This document shows positions 13,181-28,600 of a DNA stretch of 64,000 bases, one piece after another. Under the pieces are notes generated by a model. It did no database searches and had not been told where the DNA came from. It was given only the letters and a program-made list of their open reading frames with translations. The translations under genes and the position numbers were made by a program. How positions within the stretch are numbered: position 1 is the first letter of the stretch; each line of letters begins with the position of its first letter. The DNA comes from Bombus terrestris (lineage: Eukaryota; Arthropoda; Insecta; Hymenoptera; Apidae), in contig NW_025963628.1 in NCBI RefSeq assembly GCF_910591885.1, positions 140,587 to 204,586 on the forward strand. The letters are read 5' to 3'.

Positions 13181-15620
13181 TGGGACAACGTGGGACAACG
13201 TGGGACCACGTGGGACAACGTGGGACAACGTGGGACAACGTGGGACAACGTGGGACAACGTGGGACAACGTGGGACAACGTGGGACAACGTGGGACAACG
13301 TGGGACAACGTGGGACAACGTGGGACAACGTGGGACAACGAGGGACAACGTGGGACAACGTGGGACAACGTGGGACATCGTGGGACAACGTGGGACAACG
13401 TGGGACAACGTGGGACAACGTGGGACAACGTGGGACACCGTTGGACATCGTTGGACACCGTGGGACAACGTGGGACACCGTTGGACAACGTGGGACACCG
13501 TTGGACATCGTTGGACACCGTGGGACAACGTGGGACACCGTTGGACATCGTTGGACACCGTGGGACAACGTGGGACAACGTGGGACAACTTGGGACACCG
13601 TTGGACACCGTTGGACACCGTTGGACACCGTTGGACAACGTGGGACCACGTGGGACACCGTTGGACACCGTTGGACACCGTTGGACACCGTTGGACATCG
13701 TTGGACACCGTGGGACAACGTGGGACAACGTGGGACCACGTGGGACAACGTGGGACAACGTGGGACAACGTGGGACAACGTGGGACACCGTTGGACATCG
13801 TTGGACAACGTGGGACAACGTGGGACAACGTGGGACAACGTGGGACAACGTGGGACAACGTGGGACACCGTTCGACATCGTTGGACAACGTGGGACAACG
13901 TGGGACAACGTGGGACAACGTGGGACAACGTGGGACAACGTGGGACAACGTGGGACACCGTTGGACACCGTGGGACACCGTTGGACACCGTTGGACACCG
14001 TTGGACATCGTTGGACACCGTGGGACAACGTGGGACAACGTGGGACAACGTGGGACAACGTGGGAAACCATGGAACAACGTGGGACAACGTGGGACACCG
14101 TTGGACATCGTTGGACATCGTTGGACACCGTGGGACAACGTGGGACAACGTGGGAAAACGTGGGACAACGTGGGACACCGTTGGACACCGTGGGACAACG
14201 TGGGACAACGTGGGACCACGTGGGACAACGTGGGACAACGTGGGACAACGTGGGACAACGTGGGACAACGTGGGACAACGTGGGACACCGTTGGACACCG
14301 TTGGACACCGTTGGACACCGTTGGACATCGTTGGACACCGTGGGACAACGTGGGACAACGTGGGACAACGTGGGAAACCATGGAACAACGTGGGACAACG
14401 TGGGACACCGTTGGACATCGTTGGACATCGTTGGACACCGTGGGACAACGTGGGACAACGTGGGAAAACGTGGGACAACGTGGGACACCGTTGGACATCG
14501 CTGGACACCGTTGGACATCGTTGGACACCGTGGGACAACGTGGGACAACGTGGGACAACGTGGGACAACGCGGGACAACGTGGGACAACGTGGGACAACG
14601 TGGGACAACGTGGGACAACGTGGGACAACGTGGGACAACGTGGGACAACGTGGGACATCGTGGGACAACGTGGGACAACGTGGGACAACGTGGGACAACG
14701 TGGGACAACGTGGGACACCGTTGGACACCGTTGGACACCGTTGGACACCGTTGGACATCGTTGGACACCGTGGGACAACGTGGGACAACGTGGGACAACG
14801 TGGGAAACCATGGAACAACGTGGGACAACGTGGGACACCGTTGGACATCGTTGGACATCGTTGGACACCGTGGGACAACGTGGGACAACGTGGGAAAACG
14901 TGGGACAACGTGGGACACCGTTGGACATCGCTGGACACCGTTGGACATCGTTGGACACCGTGGGACAACGTGGGACAACGTGGGACAACGTGGGACAACG
15001 TGGGACAACGTGGGACAACGTGGGACAACGTGGGACAACGTGGGAAAACGTGGGACAACGTGGGACACCGTTGGACATCGCTGGACACCGTTGGACATCG
15101 TTGGACACCGTGGGACAACGTGGGACAACGTGGGACAACGTGGGACAACGTGGGACAACGTGGGACAACGTGGGACAACGTGGGACAACGTGGGACAACG
15201 TGGGACAACGTGGGACAACGTGGGACAACGTGGGACAACGTGGGACAACGTGGGACAACGTGGGACAACGTGGGACACCGTTGGACACCGTTGGACACCG
15301 TTGGACACCGTTGGACATCGTTGGACACCGTGGGACAACGTGGGACAACGTGGGACAACGTGGGAAACCATGGAACAACGTGGGACAACGTGGGACATCG
15401 TGGGACAACGTGGGACAACGTGGGACAACGTGGGAAACCATGGAACAACGTGGGACAACGTGGGACACCGTTGGACATCGTTGGACATCGTTGGACACCG
15501 TGGGACAACGTGGGACAACGTGGGAAAACGTGGGACAACGTGGGACACCGTTGGACATCGCTGGACACCGTTGGACATCGCTGGACACCGTTGGACATCG
15601 TTGGACACCGTGGGACAACG
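13181..15620 (+). repeat. 2.44-kb tandem duplication, copy 2
   Basis: This copy ends with the paired I units (15561, 15581) that match 13131 and 13151 of copy 1. Its second part was later copied again as part of the 4.66-kb duplication. Confidence 0.88.
13431..13710 (+). repeat. U block, copy 2
   Basis: U lies at 13581 and J at 13641. It is identical in layout to the block at 10,991, from which it is offset by 2,440 bp. Confidence 0.88.
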
Positions 15621-15790
15621 TGGGACAACGTGGGACCACGTGGGACAACGTGGGACAACGTGGGACAACGTGGGACAACGTGGGACATCGTGGGACAACG
15701 TGGGACAACGTGGGACAACGTGGGACAACGTGGGACAACGTGGGAAACCATGGAACAACGTGGGACAACGTGGGACACCGTTGGACAACG

Positions 15791-16040
15791 TGGGACAACG
15801 TGGGACAACGTGGGACAACGTGGGACAACGTGGGACAACGTGGGACAACGTGGGACAACGTGGGACAACGTGGGACAACGTGGGACAACGTGGGACAACG
15901 TGGGACAACGTGGGACAACGTGGGACAACGTGGGACAACGTGGGACAACGTGGGACAACGTGGGACAACGTGGGACAACGTGGGACAACGTGGGACAACG
16001 TGGGACAACGTGGGACAACGTGGGACAACGTGGGACAACG
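15791..16040 (+). repeat. Longest perfect A run, 25 units
   Basis: Twenty-five consecutive identical tgggacaacg units are present; the partner run at 20,461-20,710 has the same length. I saw no longer uninterrupted run in the window. Confidence 0.9.
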
Positions 16041-16960
16041 TGGGACATCGTGGGACAACGTGGGACAACGTGGGACAACGTGGGACAACGTGGGACATCG
16101 TTGGACACCGTTGGACACCGTGGGACAACGTGGGACAACGTGGGACCACGTGGGACAACGTGGGACAACGTGGGACAACGTGGGACAACATGGGACATCG
16201 TGGGACTACGTGGGACAACGTGGGACAACGTGGGACAACGTGGGACAACGTGGGACACCGTTGGACACCGTTGGACACCGTTGGACACCGTTGGACATCG
16301 TTGGACACCGTGGGACAACGTGGGACAACGTGGGACAACGTGGGAAACCATGGAACAACGTGGGACAACGTGGGACACCGTTGGACATCGTTGGACATCG
16401 TTGGACACCGTGGGACAACGTGGGACAACGTGGGAAAACGTGGGACAACGTGGGACACCGTTGGACATCGCTGGACACCGTTGGACATCGTTGGACACCG
16501 TGGGACAACGTGGGACAACGTGGGACAACGTGGGACAACGTGGGACAACGTGGGACAACGTGGGACAACGTGGGACAACGTGGGAAAACGTGGGACAACG
16601 TGGGACACCGTTGGACATCGCTGGACACCGTTGGACATCGTTGGACACCGTGGGACAACGTGGGACAACGTGGGACAACGTGGGACAACGTGGGACAACG
16701 TGGGACAACGTGGGACAACGTGGGACAACGTGGGACAACGTGGGACAACGTGGGACAACGTGGGACAACGTGGGACATCGTGGGACAACGTGGGACAACG
16801 TGGGACAACGTGGGACAACGTGGGACATCGTTGGACACCGTTGGACACCGTGGGACAACGTGGGACAACGTGGGACAACGTGGGACAACGTGGGACAACG
16901 TGGGACAACGTGGGACAACGTGGGACAACGTGGGACAACGTGGGACAACGTGGGACAACG

Positions 16961-17510
16961 TGGGACGACGTGGGACAACGTGGGACAACGTGGGACAACG
17001 CGGGACAACGTGGGACATCGTGGGACAACGTGGGACAACGTGGGACAACGTGGGACAACGTGGGACACCGTTGGACATCGTTGGACACCGTGGGACAACG
17101 TGGGACAACGTGGGACACCGTTGGACACCGTTGGACACCGTTGGACACCGTTGGACATCGTTGGACACCGTGGGACAACGTGGGACAACGTGGGACAACG
17201 TGGGAAACCATGGAACAACGTGGGACAACGTGGGACACCGTTGGACATCGTTGGACAACGTGGGACAACGTGGGACAGCGTGGGACAACGTGGGACAACG
17301 TGGGACAACGTGGGACAACGTGGGACACCGTTGGACACCGTGGGACACCGTTGGACACCGTTGGACATCGTTGGACACCGTGGGACAACGTGGGACAACG
17401 TGGGACAACGTGGGACAACGTGGGGCAACGTGGGACAACGTGGGACAACGTGGGACAACGTGGGACAACGTGGGACAACGTGGGACAACGTGGGACATCG
17501 TTTGACAACG
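16961..17510 (+). repeat. M-to-P module (six intact copies plus one deleted)
   Basis: M and P lie 540-550 bp apart at 16961/17501, 21621/22161, 32431/32981, 45771/46321, 55421/55971 and 60391/60941. At 47841/48021 they are only 180 bp apart, an in-register loss of about 370 bp. P is always preceded by B and, before that, by C D C D E D plus a run of about 10-12 units, nearly all A, except in the deleted copy at 48021. Confidence 0.87.
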
Positions 17511-18520
17511 TGGGACAACGTGGGACAACGTGGGACAACGTGGGACACCGTTGGACAACGTGGGACACCGTTGGACATCGTTGGACACCGTGGGACAACG
17601 TGGGACAACGTGGGACAACGTGGGACAACGTGGGACAACGTGGGACAACGTGGGACAACGTGGGACAACGTGGGACAACGTTGGACAACGTGGGACAACG
17701 TGGGACACCGTTGGACACCGTTGGACACCGTTGGACACCGTTGGACATCGTTGGACACCGTGGGACAACGTGGGACAACGTGGGACAACGTGGGAAACCA
17801 TGGAACAACGTGGGACAACGTGGGACACCGTTGGACATCGTTGGACAACGTGGGACAACGTGGGACAACGTGGGACAACGTGGGACAACGTGGGACAACG
17901 TGGGACAACGTGGGACAACGTGGGACAACGTGGGACAACGTGGGACACCGTTGGACACCGTTGGACACCGTTGGACACCGTTGGACATCGTTGGACACCG
18001 TGGGACAACGTGGGACAACGTGGGACAACGTGGGAAACCATGGAACAACGTGGGACAACGTGGGACACCGTTGGACATCGTTGGACAACGTGGGACAACG
18101 TGGGACAACGTGGGACAACGTGGGACAACGTGGGACAACGTGGGACAACGTGGGACACCGTTGGACACCGTGGGACACCGTTGGACACCGTTGGACATCG
18201 TTGGACACCGTGGGACAACGTGGGACAACGTGGGACAACGTGGGACAACGTGGGACAACGTGGGACAACGTGGGACAACGTGGGACATCGTGGGACAACG
18301 TGGGACAACGTGGGACCACGTGGGACACCGTTGGACACCGTTGGACACCGTTGGACACCGTTGGACATCGTTGGACACCGTGGGACAACGTGGGACAACG
18401 TGGGAAACCATGGAACAACGTGGGACAACGTGGGACACCGTTGGACATCGTTGGACATCGTTGGACACCGTGGGACAACGTGGGACAACGTGGGACAACG
18501 TGGGACAACGTGGGACAACG

Positions 18521-21500
18521 TGGGACACCGTTCGACATCGTTGGACAACGTGGGACAACGTGGGACAACGTGGGACAACGTGGGACAACGTGGGACAACG
18601 TGGGACAACGTGGGACACCGTTGGACACCGTGGGACACCGTTGGACACCGTTGGACACCGTTGGACATCGTTGGACACCGTGGGACAACGTGGGACAACG
18701 TGGGACAACGTGGGACAACGTGGGAAACCATGGAACAACGTGGGACAACGTGGGACACCGTTGGACATCGTTGGACATCGTTGGACACCGTGGGACAACG
18801 TGGGACAACGTGGGAAAACGTGGGACAACGTGGGACACCGTTGGACACCGTGGGACAACGTGGGACAACGTGGGACCACGTGGGACAACGTGGGACAACG
18901 TGGGACAACGTGGGACAACGTGGGACAACGTGGGACAACGTGGGACACCGTTGGACACCGTTGGACACCGTTGGACACCGTTGGACATCGTTGGACACCG
19001 TGGGACAACGTGGGACAACGTGGGACAACGTGGGAAACCATGGAACAACGTGGGACAACGTGGGACACCGTTGGACATCGTTGGACATCGTTGGACACCG
19101 TGGGACAACGTGGGACAACGTGGGAAAACGTGGGACAACGTGGGACACCGTTGGACATCGCTGGACACCGTTGGACATCGTTGGACACCGTGGGACAACG
19201 TGGGACAACGTGGGACAACGTGGGACAACGCGGGACAACGTGGGACAACGTGGGACAACGTGGGACAACGTGGGACAACGTGGGACAACGTGGGACAACG
19301 TGGGACAACGTGGGACATCGTGGGACAACGTGGGACAACGTGGGACAACGTGGGACAACGTGGGACAACGTGGGACACCGTTGGACACCGTTGGACACCG
19401 TTGGACACCGTTGGACATCGTTGGACACCGTGGGACAACGTGGGACAACGTGGGACAACGTGGGAAACCATGGAACAACGTGGGACAACGTGGGACACCG
19501 TTGGACATCGTTGGACATCGTTGGACACCGTGGGACAACGTGGGACAACGTGGGAAAACGTGGGACAACGTGGGACACCGTTGGACATCGCTGGACACCG
19601 TTGGACATCGTTGGACACCGTGGGACAACGTGGGACAACGTGGGACAACGTGGGACAACGTGGGACAACGTGGGACAACGTGGGACAACGTGGGACAACG
19701 TGGGAAAACGTGGGACAACGTGGGACACCGTTGGACATCGCTGGACACCGTTGGACATCGTTGGACACCGTGGGACAACGTGGGACAACGTGGGACAACG
19801 TGGGACAACGTGGGACAACGTGGGACAACGTGGGACAACGTGGGACAACGTGGGACAACGTGGGACAACGTGGGACAACGTGGGACAACGTGGGACAACG
19901 TGGGACAACGTGGGACAACGTGGGACAACGTGGGACAACGTGGGACACCGTTGGACACCGTTGGACACCGTTGGACACCGTTGGACATCGTTGGACACCG
20001 TGGGACAACGTGGGACAACGTGGGACAACGTGGGAAACCATGGAACAACGTGGGACAACGTGGGACATCGTGGGACAACGTGGGACAACGTGGGACAACG
20101 TGGGAAACCATGGAACAACGTGGGACAACGTGGGACACCGTTGGACATCGTTGGACATCGTTGGACACCGTGGGACAACGTGGGACAACGTGGGAAAACG
20201 TGGGACAACGTGGGACACCGTTGGACATCGCTGGACACCGTTGGACATCGCTGGACACCGTTGGACATCGTTGGACACCGTGGGACAACGTGGGACAACG
20301 TGGGACCACGTGGGACAACGTGGGACAACGTGGGACAACGTGGGACAACGTGGGACATCGTGGGACAACGTGGGACAACGTGGGACAACGTGGGACAACG
20401 TGGGACAACGTGGGAAACCATGGAACAACGTGGGACAACGTGGGACACCGTTGGACAACGTGGGACAACGTGGGACAACGTGGGACAACGTGGGACAACG
20501 TGGGACAACGTGGGACAACGTGGGACAACGTGGGACAACGTGGGACAACGTGGGACAACGTGGGACAACGTGGGACAACGTGGGACAACGTGGGACAACG
20601 TGGGACAACGTGGGACAACGTGGGACAACGTGGGACAACGTGGGACAACGTGGGACAACGTGGGACAACGTGGGACAACGTGGGACAACGTGGGACAACG
20701 TGGGACAACGTGGGACATCGTGGGACAACGTGGGACAACGTGGGACAACGTGGGACAACGTGGGACATCGTTGGACACCGTTGGACACCGTGGGACAACG
20801 TGGGACAACGTGGGACCACGTGGGACAACGTGGGACAACGTGGGACAACGTGGGACAACGTGGGACATCGTGGGACTACGTGGGACAACGTGGGACAACG
20901 TGGGACAACGTGGGACACCGTTGGACACCGTGGGACACCGTTGGACACCGTTGGACATCGTTGGACACCGTGGGACAACGTGGGACAACGTGGGACAACG
21001 TGGGAAACCATGGAACAACGTGGGACAACGTGGGACACCGTTGGACATCGTTGGACATCGTTGGACACCGTGGGACAACGTGGGACAACGTGGGAAAACG
21101 TGGGACAACGTGGGACACCGTTGGACATCGCTGGACACCGTTGGACATCGTTGGACACCGTGGGACAACGTGGGACAACGTGGGACAACGTGGGACAACG
21201 TGGGACAACGTGGGACAACGTGGGACAACGTGGGACAACGTGGGAAAACGTGGGACAACGTGGGACACCGTTGGACATCGCTGGACACCGTTGGACATCG
21301 TTGGACACCGTGGGACAACGTGGGACAACGTGGGACAACGTGGGACAACGTGGGACAACGTGGGACAACGTGGGACAACGTGGGACAACGTGGGACAACG
21401 TGGGACAACGTGGGACAACGTGGGACAACGTGGGACATCGTGGGACAACGTGGGACAACGTGGGACAACGTGGGACAACGTGGGACATCGTTGGACACCG

Positions 21501-23100
21501 TTGGACACCGTGGGACAACGTGGGACAACGTGGGACAACGTGGGACAACGTGGGACAACGTGGGACAACGTGGGACAACGTGGGACAACGTGGGACAACG
21601 TGGGACAACGTGGGACAACGTGGGACGACGTGGGACAACGTGGGACAACGTGGGACAACGTGGGACAACGTGGGACATCGTGGGACAACGTGGGACAACG
21701 TGGGACAACGTGGGACAACGTGGGACACCGTTGGACATCGTTGGACACCGTGGGACAACGTGGGACAACGTGGGACACCGTTGGACACCGTTGGACACCG
21801 TTGGACACCGTTGGACATCGTTGGACACCGTGGGACAACGTGGGACAACGTGGGACAACGTGGGAAACCATGGAACAACGTGGGACAACGTGGGACACCG
21901 TTGGACATCGTTGGACAACGTGGGACAACGTGGGACAGCGTGGGACAACGTGGGACAACGTGGGACAACGTGGGACAACGTGGGACACCGTTGGACACCG
22001 TGGGACACCGTTGGACACCGTTGGACATCGTTGGACACCGTGGGACAACGTGGGACAACGTGGGACAACGTGGGACAACGTGGGGCAACGTGGGACAACG
22101 TGGGACAACGTGGGACAACGTGGGACAACGTGGGACAACGTGGGACAACGTGGGACATCGTTTGACAACGTGGGACAACGTGGGACAACGTGGGACAACG
22201 TGGGACACCGTTGGACAACGTGGGACACCGTTGGACATCGTTGGACACCGTGGGACAACGTGGGACAACGTGGGAAAACGTGGGACAACGTGGGACAACG
22301 TGGGACAACGTGGGACAACGTGGGACAACGTGGGACAACGTTGGACAACGTGGGACAACGTGGGACACCGTTGGACACCGTTGGACACCGTTGGACACCG
22401 TTGGACATCGTTGGACACCGTGGGACAACGTGGGACAACGTGGGACAACGTGGGAAACCATGGAACAACGTGGGACAACGTGGGACACCGTTGGACATCG
22501 TTGGACAACGTGGGACAACGTGGGACAACGTGGGACAACGTGGGACAACGTGGGACAACGTGGGACAACGTGGGACAACGTGGGACAACGTGGGACAACG
22601 TGGGACACCGTTGGACACCGTTGGACACCGTTGGACACCGTTGGACATCGTTGGACACCGTGGGACAACGTGGGACAACGTGGGACAACGTGGGAAACCA
22701 TGGAACAACGTGGGACAACGTGGGACACCGTTGGACATCGTTGGACAACGTGGGACAACGTGGGACAACGTGGGACAACGTGGGACAACGTGGGACAACG
22801 TGGGACAACGTGGGACACCGTTGGACACCGTGGGACACCGTTGGACACCGTTGGACATCGTTGGACACCGTGGGACAACGTGGGACAACGTGGGACAACG
22901 TGGGACACCGTGGGACAACGTGGGACAACGTGGGACAACGTGGGACATCGTGGGACAACGTGGGACAACGTGGGACCACGTGGGACACCGTTGGACACCG
23001 TTGGACACCGTTGGACATCGTTGGACACCGTGGGACAACGTGGGACAACGTGGGAAACCATGGAACAACGTGGGACAACGTGGGACACCGTTGGACATCG
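18521..23100 (+). repeat. 4.66-kb tandem duplication, copy 2
   Basis: This is the partner of 13,861-18,510. Copy-specific changes include H at 22271, replacement of the tgggacaaca unit seen at 16181, and loss of one D unit near 23,000. Confidence 0.9.
20461..20710 (+). repeat. Longest perfect A run, second copy
   Basis: Twenty-five identical A units form the 4.66-kb duplication partner of 15,791-16,040. Neither copy has gained a private mutation in this run. Confidence 0.9.
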
Positions 23101-25030
23101 TTGGACATCGTTGGACATCGTTGGACACCGTGGGACAACGTGGGACAACGTGGGAAAACGTGGGACAACGTGGGACACCGTTGGACATCGCTGGACACCG
23201 TTGGACATCGTTGGACACCGTGGGACAACGTGGGACAACGTGGGACAACGTGGGACAACGTGGGACAACGTGGGACAACGTGGGACAACGTGGGACAACG
23301 TGGGACAACGTGGGACAACGTGGGACATCGTGGGACAACGTGGGACAACGTGGGACAACGTGGGACAACGTGGGACAACGTGGGACAACGTGGGACATCG
23401 TTGGACACCGTTGGACACCGTGGGACAACGTGGGACAACGTGGGACAACGTGGGACAACGTGGGACAACGTGGGACAACGTGGGACAACGTGGGACAACG
23501 TGGGACAACGTGGGACAACGTGGGACAACGTGGGACAACGTGGGACAACGTGGGACATCGTGGGACAACGTGGGACAACGTGGGACAACGTGGGCCAACG
23601 TGGGACAACGTGGGACACCGTTGGACATCGTTGGACACCGTGGGACAACGTGGGACAACGTGGGACAACGTGGGACACCGTTGGACACCGTTGGACACCG
23701 TTGGACACCGTTGGACATCGTTGGACACCGTGGGACAACGTGGGACAACGTGGGACAACGTGGGAAACCATGGAACAACGTGGGACAACGTGGGACACCG
23801 TTGGACATCGTTGGACAACGTGGGACAACGTGGGACAACGTGGGACAACGTGGGACAACGTGGGACAACGTGGGACATCGTGGGACAACGTGGGACAACG
23901 TGGGACAACGTGGGACAACGTGGGACATCGTTGGACACCGTGGGACAACGTGGGACAACGTGGGACAACGTGGGAAACCATGGAACAACGTGGGACAACG
24001 TGGGACACCGTTGGACATCGTTGGACAACGTGGGACAACGTGGGACAACGTGGGACAACGTGGGACACCGTTGGACATCGTTGGACACCGTGGGACAACG
24101 TGGGACAACGTGGGACAACGTGGGACACCGTTGGACACCGTTGGACACCGTTGGACACCGTTGGACATCGTTGGACACCGTGGGACAACGTGGGACAACG
24201 TGGGACAACGTGGGAAACCATGGAACAACGTGGGACAACGTGGGACACCGTTGGACATCGTTGGACAACGTGGGACAACGTGGGACAACGTGGGACAACG
24301 TGGGACAACGTGGGACAACGTGGGACATCGTGGGACAACGTGGGACAACGTGGGACAACGTGGGACAACGTGGGACATCGTTGGACACCGTGGGACAACG
24401 TGGGACAACGTGGGACAACGTGGGAAACCATGGAACAACGTGGGACAACGTGGGACACCGTTGGACATCGTTGGACAACGTGGGACAACGTGGGACAACG
24501 TGGGACAACGTGGGACAACGTGGGACAACGTGGGACACCGTTGGACACCGTGGGACACCGTTGGACACCGTTGGACATCGTTGGACACCGTGGGACAACG
24601 CGGGACATCGTGGGACAACGTGGGACAACGTGGGACAACGTGGGACAACGTGGGACAACGTGGGACAACGTGGGACAACGTGGGACAACGTCGGACAACG
24701 TGGGACAACGTGGGACAACGTGGGACAACGTGGGACAACGTGGGACAACGTGGGACAACGTGGGACAACGTCGGACAACGTGGGACATCGTGGGACAACG
24801 TGGGACAACGTGGGACAACGTGGGACAACGTGGGACAACGTGGGACACCGTTGGACACCGTGGGACACCGTTGGACACCGTTGGACATCGTTGGACACCG
24901 TGGGACAACGTGGGACAACGTGGGACAACGTGGGACAACGTGGGACATCGTGGGACAACGTGGGACAACGTGGAACAACGTGGGACAACGTGGGACAACG
25001 TGGGACAACGTGGGACAACGTGGGACAACG
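23101..25030 (+). repeat. Transitional array containing a 450-bp tandem duplication
   Basis: Units 23,601-24,050 and 24,051-24,500 are a direct duplication (G at 23761 and 24211, B at 23871 and 24321, G at 23971 and 24421). About 22,970-23,940 resembles 48,900-49,850 (offset 25,910-25,960; R at 23591 and 49501). K units at 24691 and 24771 lie 80 bp apart, as at 35871/35951 and 52601/52681. Confidence 0.83.
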
Positions 25031-25620
25031 TGGGACAACGTGGGACAACTTGGGACACCGTTGGACACCATTGGACACCGTTGGACACCGTTGGACAACG
25101 TGGGACAACGTGGGACACCGTTGGACACCGTTGGACACCGTTGGACACCGTTGGACATCGTTGGACAACGTGGGACAACGTGGGACAACGTGGGACAACG
25201 TGGGAAACCATGGAACAACGTGGGACAACGTGGGACACCGTTGGACATCGTTGGACAACGTGGGACAACGTGGGACAACGTGGGACAACGTGGGACAACG
25301 TGGGACAACGTGGGACACCGTTCGACATCGTTGGACAACGTGGGACAACGTGGGACAACGTGGGACAACGTGGGACAACGTGGGACACCGTTGGACACCG
25401 TGGGACACCGTTGGACACCGTTGGACACCGTTGGACATCGTTGGACACCGTGGGACAACGTGGGACAACGTGGGACAACGTGGGACAACGTGGGAAACCA
25501 TGGAACAACGTGGGACAACGTGGGACACCGTTGGACATCGTTGGACATCGTTGGACACCGTGGGACAACGTGGGACAACGTGGGAAAACGTGGGACAACG
25601 TGGGACACCGTTGGACACCG
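25031..25620 (+). repeat. 730-bp duplication, copy 1
   Basis: Markers recur 730 bp downstream: U 25041 and 25771, Y 25061 and 25791, G 25201 and 25931, Q 25321 and 26051, G 25491 and 26221, H 25581 and 26311. Confidence 0.88.
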
Positions 25621-25900
25621 TGGGACACCGTTGGACATCGTTGGACACCGTGGGACAACGTGGGACACCGTTGGACAACGTGGGACACCGTTGGACATCG
25701 TTGGACACCGTGGGACAACGTGGGACACCGTTGGACATCGTTGGACACCGTGGGACAACGTGGGACAACGTGGGACAACTTGGGACACCGTTGGACACCA
25801 TTGGACACCGTTGGACACCGTTGGACAACGTGGGACAACGTGGGACACCGTTGGACACCGTTGGACACCGTTGGACACCGTTGGACATCGTTGGACACCG
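25621..25900 (+). repeat. U block, copy 3
   Basis: U lies at 25771. Unlike copies 1 and 2 it has Y (25791) and an A unit in place of J, so it defines a second subfamily. Confidence 0.88.
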
Positions 25901-26350
25901 TGGGACAACGTGGGACAACGTGGGACAACGTGGGAAACCATGGAACAACGTGGGACAACGTGGGACACCGTTGGACATCGTTGGACAACGTGGGACAACG
26001 TGGGACAACGTGGGACAACGTGGGACAACGTGGGACAACGTGGGACACCGTTCGACATCGTTGGACAACGTGGGACAACGTGGGACAACGTGGGACAACG
26101 TGGGACAACGTGGGGCACCGTTGGACACCGTGGGACACCGTTGGACACCGTTGGACACCGTTGGACATCGTTGGACACCGTGGGACAACGTGGGACAACG
26201 TGGGACAACGTGGGACAACGTGGGAAACCATGGAACAACGTGGGACAACGTGGGACACCGTTGGACATCGTTGGACATCGTTGGACACCGTGGGACAACG
26301 TGGGACAACGTGGGAAAACGTGGGACAACGTGGGACACCGTTGGACACCG
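25761..26350 (+). repeat. 730-bp duplication, copy 2
   Basis: This is the partner of 25,031-25,620. It is itself inside the first copy of the 3-kb duplication that follows, giving a third relative near 28,740-29,330. Confidence 0.88.
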
Positions 26351-28600
26351 TGGGACAACGTGGGACAACGTGGGACCACGTGGGACAACGTGGGACAACG
26401 TGGGACAACGTGGGACAACGTGGGACAACGTGGGACAACGTGGGACACCGTTGGACACCGTTGGACACCGTTGGACACCGTTGGACATCGTTGGACACCG
26501 TGGGACAACGTGGGACAACGTGGGACAACGTGGGAAACCATGGAAAAACGTGGGACAACGTGGGACACCGTTGGACACCGTTGGACACCGTTGGACACCG
26601 TTGGACATCGTTGGACACCGTGGGACAACGTGGGACAACGTGGGACAACGTGGGAAACCATGGAAAAACGTGGGACAACGTGGGACACCGTTGGACATCG
26701 TTGGACATCGTTGGACACCGTGGGACAACGTGGGACAACGTGGGAAAACGTGGGACAACGTGGGACACCGTTGGACATCGCTGGACACCGTTGGACATCG
26801 TTGGACACCGTGGGACAACGTGGGACAACGTGGGACAACGTGGGACAACGTGGGACAACGTGGGACAACGTGGGACAACGTGGGACAACGTGGGAAAACG
26901 TGGGACAACGTGGGACACCGTTGGACATCGCTGGACACCGTTGGACATCGTTGGACACCGTGGGACATCGTGGGACAACGTGGGACAACGTGGGACAACG
27001 TGGGACAACGTGGGACAACGTGGGACAACGTGGGACAACGTGGGACAACGTGGGACAACGTGGGACAACGTGGGACAACGTGGGACAACGTGGGACAACG
27101 TGGGACAACGTGGGACAACGTGGGACAACGTGGGACACCGTTGGACACCGTTGGACACCGTTGGACACCGTTGGACATCGTTGGACACCGTGGGACAACG
27201 TGGGACAACGTGGGACAACGTGGGAAACCATGGAACAACGTGGGACAACGTGGGACATCGTGGAACAACGTGGGACAACGTGGGACAACGTGGGAAACCA
27301 TGGAACAACGTGGGACAACGTGGGACACCGTTGGACATCGTTGGACATCGTTGGACACCGTGGGACAACGTGGGACAACGTGGGAAAACGTGGGACAACG
27401 TGGGACACCGTTGGACATCGCTGGACACCGTTGGACATCGCTGGACACCGTTGGACATCGTTGGACACCGTGGGACAACGTGGGACAACGTGGGACCACG
27501 TGGGACAACGTGGGACAACGTGGGACAACGTGGGACAACGTGGGACATCGTGGGACAACGTGGGACAACGTGGGACAACGTGGGACAACGTGGGACAACG
27601 TGGGAAACCATGGAACAACGTGGGACAACGTGGGACACCGTTGGACAACGTGGGACAACGTGGGACAACGTGGGACAACGTGGGACAACGTGGGACAACG
27701 TGGGACAACGTGGGACAACGTGGGACAACGTGGGACAACGTGGGACAACGTGGGACAACGTGGGACAACGTGGGACAACGTGGGACAACGTGGGACAACG
27801 TGGGACAACGTGGGACAACGTGGGACATCGTGGGACAACGTGGGACAACGTGGGACAACGTGGGACAACGTGGGACAACGTGGGACAACGTGGGACAACG
27901 TGGGACAACGTGGGACAACGTGGGACAACGTGGGACAACGTGGGACAACGTGGGACATCGTGGGACAACGTGGGACAACGTGGGACAACGTGGGACAACG
28001 TGGGACAACGTGGGACAACGTGGGACAACGTGGGACAACGTGGGACAACGTGGGACAACGTGGGACAACGTGGGACAACGTGGGACATCGTGGGACAACG
28101 TGGGACAACGTGGGACAACGTGGGACAACGTGGGACAACGTGGGACAACGTGGGACAACGTGGGACAACGTGGGACAACGTGGTACAACGTGGGACGTCG
28201 TGGGACAACGTGGGACAACGTGGGACAACGTGGGACAACGTGGGACAACGTGGGACAACGTGGGAAACCATGGAACAACGTGGGACAACGTGGGACACCG
28301 TTGGACATCGTTGGACAACGTGGGACAACGTGGGACAACGTGGGACAACGTGGGACAACGTGGGACAACGTGGGACAACGTGGGACACCGTTGGACACCG
28401 TTGGACACCGTTGGACACCGTTGGACATCGTTGGACACCGTGGGACAACGTGGGACAACGTGGGACAACGTGGGAAACCATGGAACAACGTGGGACAACG
28501 TGGGACACCGTTGGACATCGTTGGACAACGTGGGACAACGTGGGACATCGTGGGACAACGTGGGACAACGTGGGACAACGTGGGACAACGTGGGACAACG

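Larger units (their letters stand above)
13861..18510 (+). repeat. 4.66-kb tandem duplication, copy 1
   Basis: Eight rare markers recur 4,660 bp downstream (4,670 for W): Q 13871 and 18531, S 14571 and 19231, W 16201 and 20871, M 16961 and 21621, X 17271 and 21931, V 17421 and 22081, P 17501 and 22161, J 18311 and 22971. It overlaps copy 2 of the 2.44-kb duplication, so the 2.44-kb event came first. Confidence 0.9.
25621..28400 (+). repeat. 3-kb tandem duplication, copy 1
   Basis: It matches 28,601-31,690. Offsets are 2,980 at first (Y 25791 and 28771; G 25931 and 28911), 2,860 after a local 120-bp duplication here (26,531-26,650 repeated at 26,651-26,770), then 3,290 (G 27221 and 30511; N 28181 and 31471) because about 430 bp with the S unit is missing here. 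Confidence 0.87.
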
